From: Corynebacterium sp. NML140438
GTDB taxonomy: Bacteria > Actinomycetota > Actinomycetes > Mycobacteriales > Mycobacteriaceae
Length of the DNA: 64,000 nt
Assembly (NCBI RefSeq): GCF_001875725.1
Contig: NZ_MLCQ01000029.1
Location: forward strand, 310,001-374,000
Direction of reading: 5' to 3'
Positions 60,992 to 64,000 of the stretch are shown in pieces. The position numbers and the translations under genes are program-made. The notes beneath the pieces were generated by a model that saw nothing but the letters and a program-made list of their open reading frames with translations, searched no databases and was not told the DNA's origin. How positions within the stretch are numbered: the first letter of the stretch is position 1; every line of letters starts with the position of its first letter.

Positions 60992-62031
60992 CGCCCATCC
61001 CTGTCCGCAACGTCTGGCTGCTGCAGCTGCTGGCGTCGAAGTTGTACCGCGACGGTGGGGTCACGCTGTCTGGCGCGGAGCTCGTCGATAAGGATGTTAT
61101 TGAGCTGGTCTCAACCATCCTTGCCGACGCCGCCCAACACCGCCTCCGCAACGGACTGCGCGTCGGATTCGAGCGCCACACCGCGGACATCCGCCGTGTA
61201 CGAGGCAAGATCGACCTGCTTGGCACCGCGCGCGACCAACTCCTCACACGTGGCCGCATCCGCTGCACCTTCGATGAGGTCTCCTTCGACACCCCAACGA
61301 ACAGGCTTGTGCGCTCCGCATTGATCCGCGCCACCCGATTCCCCGACGCGGACCCCCGCTGCCACCACCTTGCCGATCAGTTCGGCGCCGCCGGTGTGAG
61401 CGCGCTGAAGCCGGATGGCCGTGCCGTCGCCGCCCTCGAGCACGACCGCAACGCCTCCGCCGACCTGCGCATGATCGCCGCCGCGAAACTCATCCACGAC
61501 CTCGCCGTGCCCAACACACAAGCCGGGTCACTGCGCACCTTGTCCCTCAACATCGACGACCACCACCTGCGCCGCCTCTTCGAGGCTGCCGCCCTCGGCG
61601 CCTACACCGCCAACCTCCCAACCTGGGATATCAAGGGCGGCAAACATCTGCGCTGGGACCTTTCTTCCACTGTCGACGACGACGCTGCCCTGCTGCCCGG
61701 CATGATCACCGACATCATCCTGCGCCCACCCGGCGCGCCCCCAATCATCCTGGACACCAAGTTCACCGAGATCCTGCAGCCCACCCAGTATCACGCCGGC
61801 AAGTTCCGCTCGAACTACCTGTACCAGATCTACGCCTACGTGATGAGTCAGCAGGCCAACCCAGGCTTCGGGCCACACACCCGGGGTGTACTGCTGCACC
61901 CGGTCATCGGCAAGGCGGTGAACGAAACTGTCGTGATCCAGGGCCACCCATTCCGCTTCGCCACCGTAGACCTGCACGGCACGTACCGGGAGATCATCGC
62001 GGGATTCCTCGGGGCGGTCGAGGGGTTGTGA
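60988..62031 (+). CDS. mcrC: McrC nuclease subunit
   Basis: The product has 347 residues from GTG 60988. An N-terminal McrB-contact region (IPVRNVWLLQLLASKLYR, IRRVRGKIDLLGTARDQLL) is followed by a C-terminal PD-(D/E)xK core (MITDIILRPPGAPPIILDTKF, with Asp and Asp-x-Lys). It activates McrB GTPase and cuts DNA. Its last 54 bases recur as a scar at 53849-53902. Confidence 0.88.
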   Translation: MTPIPVRNVWLLQLLASKLYRDGGVTLSGAELVDKDVIELVSTILADAAQHRLRNGLRVGFERHTADIRRVRGKIDLLGTARDQLLTRGRIRCTFDEVSFDTPTNRLVRSALIRATRFPDADPRCHHLADQFGAAGVSALKPDGRAVAALEHDRNASADLRMIAAAKLIHDLAVPNTQAGSLRTLSLNIDDHHLRRLFEAAALGAYTANLPTWDIKGGKHLRWDLSSTVDDDAALLPGMITDIILRPPGAPPIILDTKFTEILQPTQYHAGKFRSNYLYQIYAYVMSQQANPGFGPHTRGVLLHPVIGKAVNETVVIQGHPFRFATVDLHGTYREIIAGFLGAVEGL

Positions 62032-62124
62032 GGCAGGGGCTTTGACCGGACATAAACGAAGGAACCCCTCTCGCACAACTTTGATACACATGGGGTAGCC
62101 GTCGACTTTTGGGCATGAGAAAGG

Positions 62125-62154
62125 CCTCCATCCAAGTATGGTGTTGGGTGGAGG
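62125..62154 (-). terminator. Terminator after the small leftward gene
   Basis: The arms are CCTCCATCCAA and TTGGGTGGAGG with an 8-base loop, one G-T type mismatch, followed leftward by CCTTTCTC. It lies between convergent mcrC and the small gene at 62205. Confidence 0.55.
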
Positions 62155-62204
62155 GGATATTTTGTCGTCACGGCGGCTACATCACAAGGTGTGACACGTA
62201 TCTG

Positions 62205-62405
62205 CTAAACACCGGAAAAATATCGAGAGTGGGACCAACGGAGGTTTTCTTCATTGGCGCTAGCGACCGCCACAATCTCAACATCGGGGTCGGTATTGTC
62301 TCGGTCCAAGCGCAGTCGCTCACGCGTAGCCTCAGAAAGCGAATCAAACTTCTTACACTGGACAGTTCCCTTTTTGCGATGGTATTCAATCAAGAATGCT
62401 GGCAT
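62205..62405 (-). CDS. Small conserved-looking protein of unknown function
   Basis: ATG 62405 gives 66 residues (MPAFLIEYHRKKGTVQCKKF, LDRDNTDPDVEIVAVASANE, ending RWSHSRYFSGV). The strand-helix-strand pattern and the final TH/SHSRYF-like end resemble small proteins found with mobile elements. A GGAAGGAGA site lies upstream; GTG 62417 in the same frame sits almost on it, so the start is uncertain. It has its own terminator. No function can be assigned. Confidence 0.5.
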   Translation of the reverse strand: MPAFLIEYHRKKGTVQCKKFDSLSEATRERLRLDRDNTDPDVEIVAVASANEENLRWSHSRYFSGV

Positions 62406-62500
62406 AGGACTGTTCACTCTCCTTCCTGTGCGATGTTTGACCGTACTCTGGCCCATTTCGGAAGTCTATCCCCATAGTATGGTATAAGCTTTTCCTCTCA

Positions 62501-62518
62501 ACTGACGAACTCGTCAGT
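62501..62518. promoter_or_regulatory. Orphan palindrome, TetR-operator-like
   Basis: ACTGACGAACTCGTCAGT is a palindrome with exact 8-bp arms and a 2-base centre, followed by a further half-site (GGTCAGT). The spacer 62406-62745 around it has no convincing gene and no TetR-family gene is near. A short leftward frame at 62575 shows some protein-like sequence but no start. It may be a leftover regulatory site. Confidence 0.45.
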
Positions 62519-62745
62519 ACAGGTCAGTAAAAGAAGAGGAACTAAACCCAGGACGCTTCATTCCCCATTCATGTTTACATGGGTAAGATACTCCCGAACG
62601 CCCCGAGGCGCCTCTGCGAAAGCATGCACCCGGGGCTCTCGTGTTGGGACACCGCGAACCCCCGTTCGAACATCGCCCGCGCAATGTCGGGGCTGCATGC
62701 TTCAATGAAGTCAACAAGTGATAGTTGATGTGAAAGGTGCAGGTC

Positions 62746-64000
62746 ATGGCGATTTCGATGCCGCAGGACTTCGAGCATGCGCTCACGTCGATGCTCAACG
62801 GCGAGAGCGTTGTGGTCGACGGCGGGCCCGGCACCGGCAAGTCCACGCTGCTGCGCGCGTTCATGGAGGTGAACGACGCGCTGCCCGATAGCCAACGCAA
62901 ACGGGTGCTGCCCGTCGCGCTGCTGGGGCGCGCGGCGGACGGCATCAGCGGACTGACGATCGACTCTGCATTCAACTTCGATCCCTTCATGACGCTCGGC
63001 GATGTCCTGCCGGGCGGTTCCTGGGACATCAGCGGCGCAGAGATGCTACTTAGCTTGGTTGAGACATTGGTTATCGACGACGCCCACAACCTCAACACCG
63101 AGCTCCTGTTGATGATGAGCGTGGCCCTGCAGCGCGCGCGAAAGAGTAACGAACCGTTTGGGGGCGTACAGCTCATCGCTGCGGGAGAATTGGCTGGGTC
63201 CGACTCACCGTTGAGATCGTTGGTGCAAGAGCCAGAGCCGGATCCCGAGCGTTATGTGTTCCTCTCCTTTGACGGTGTCAGTTTTAACGTTAGCTACCAC
63301 GTCGTTCGCGTTCACGCGGTGGTTGTGGAGCGTGGCCAGATCGTTGCGGACTTCGGCACGTGGCTCAACCCGATGTCTGACTTGGGGCAGTTCGGCCTCG
63401 ACAACGAGGTTCCAGCGGGTGGGGTTGCTCTCGCACCGCGTCTCGAGGACTTTTGGCCACTGCTGCTGCGGCAAGCCGCGGGTGGCATTGTCGTCGGTGA
63501 TCGGCTCGAGATGGCGCAGGACGCCGGCCGCTACCAGGCACGATGCCTCGACATGGAGCTTGGGGGCGGTATCGACGCCGAAGCCCTCGACATCGTTGTT
63601 GAGGGCAGCGACGTCGTCGAGCGGGCACATTCAATGGCGCTCGACTTCCTCTCGGGGGACGTCGAGATCCCCTACGTGCGGCCGGTACCCGACGCATCCG
63701 ATACGCAAGAAGGCGCGCTCTTCCAGCCGTTTTGGGCGCCCGCCGCCCCACTCAAATTGGATCAGACCCGCGCGACCGACTCCGATAACGCCTGGGCAGC
63801 CTTCTCCGGCTCTGGTGTGGAAGTCGGCAACCAACACGTGCTCCAACAGACTGCCCTGCGGCTTTCTTCCTGGGGAATGTCACGCGGCGTTTGGACGAAG
63901 CGGGCCGAAGAGGAGGTGTGCAAACGCGCCATCATGACAGGGCTGACGCAGGTGTCCCTTCCGGAAGGCGAAGAGCAAACCATCGGCATTGCTGCGCTGC
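62746..64000 (+). CDS. P-loop NTPase fused to a degenerate DnaQ-like domain, C-terminus beyond the window
   Basis: ATG 62746 (AAAGGTGCAGGTC upstream) opens 418 codons to the window end. Residues 20-160 form a helicase-type P-loop domain, Walker A GGPGTGKSTLLRAF (27-33) and Walker B LVIDDAHNLN (109-114). Residues about 168-300 follow the DnaQ exonuclease pattern (VFLSFDGVSF, VVVERGQIVADFGTWLNP, GGIVVGDRLEMAQDAGRYQA). The catalytic Asp-x-Glu of ExoI is replaced by FDGVS and ExoII has Gly-Asp. The remainder is not recognised. A Pif1/UvrD-like motor with a non-catalytic exonuclease fold is inferred. Confidence 0.6.
   Translation, partial: MAISMPQDFEHALTSMLNGESVVVDGGPGTGKSTLLRAFMEVNDALPDSQRKRVLPVALLGRAADGISGLTIDSAFNFDPFMTLGDVLPGGSWDISGAEMLLSLVETLVIDDAHNLNTELLLMMSVALQRARKSNEPFGGVQLIAAGELAGSDSPLRSLVQEPEPDPERYVFLSFDGVSFNVSYHVVRVHAVVVERGQIVADFGTWLNPMSDLGQFGLDNEVPAGGVALAPRLEDFWPLLLRQAAGGIVVGDRLEMAQDAGRYQARCLDMELGGGIDAEALDIVVEGSDVVERAHSMALDFLSGDVEIPYVRPVPDASDTQEGALFQPFWAPAAPLKLDQTRATDSDNAWAAFSGSGVEVGNQHVLQQTALRLSSWGMSRGVWTKRAEEEVCKRAIMTGLTQVSLPEGEEQTIGIAAL

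Noticed and set aside
62575..62895. Leftward frame ending QRRLGAFGSILPM
   Set aside because: It overlaps the well-supported NTPase start antisense and has no start signal; the end of the frame looks protein-like, so a decayed gene remains possible.

Overview
The window looks like a Corynebacterium chromosome (GC-rich Actinobacteria). The evidence is an actinobacterial tRNA-Trp-secE-nusG-rplK-rplA block with a long acidic NusG extension, a mycobacterium-like menaquinone/mannosyltransferase block (polyprenyl synthase, menJ, menG, mgtA, DUF3592, menD), DtxR-like 19-bp boxes, a Zur-like box, an LAETG sortase substrate and choice-of-anchor M (TIGR03769-type) surface proteins. The species cannot be fixed from the sequence. 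All family assignments are from reading motifs; no database search was run.

Layout. 1-6.1 kb: a leftward metal-uptake operon in which a zinc/manganese-type ABC transporter is built together with cell-surface anchored binding modules behind one Zur-like operator. 6.2-7.2 kb: an HNH protein. 7.3-10.6 kb: rplA, rplK, nusG, secE and tRNAs Trp, Met, Thr and Tyr. 10.7-20.1 kb: menaquinone genes mixed with mgtA, a dicarboxylate transporter and menC. 20.1-22.6 kb: feoA-feoB-feoC-like iron uptake. 22.6-23.6 kb: menB. The rest of the men set (menE, menA) resumes at 37.5-40.5 kb, so 23.6-37.5 kb is an accessory block sitting inside the men region: HicAB, an exonuclease fusion, a DUF262 protein, an AAA/DUF4143 ATPase with 23-bp iterons, an arsenic operon, an AEC carrier, a CUT2 sugar ABC transporter and a second AAA/DUF4143 ATPase with palindromic repeats.

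41-62 kb is a defence and mobile-element island: a single-chain Type ISP restriction-modification enzyme with a C10 tract in its methyltransferase part, HigBA-type toxin-antitoxin, IS3 and IS21 debris, an MFS/TetR efflux pair, a decayed prophage head module (capsid, scaffold, MuF-toxin tail), a scar of an mcrC 3' end, a DUF4411/ImmA-IrrE pair, two convergent DtxR-box surface genes (one HtaA-like with a collagen-like stalk) and a complete McrBC system. The window closes in a P-loop NTPase fused to a DnaQ-like domain that has lost its catalytic acids.

Three related intergenic repeats (23.6, 30.3 and 40.5 kb) mark joints of the accessory block. The most unusual items are the repeat-driven DUF4143 ATPases, the phase-variation-like C10 tract, the MuF toxin remnant abutting an mcrC scar, the HtaA/collagen protein and the terminal NTPase/pseudo-exonuclease.
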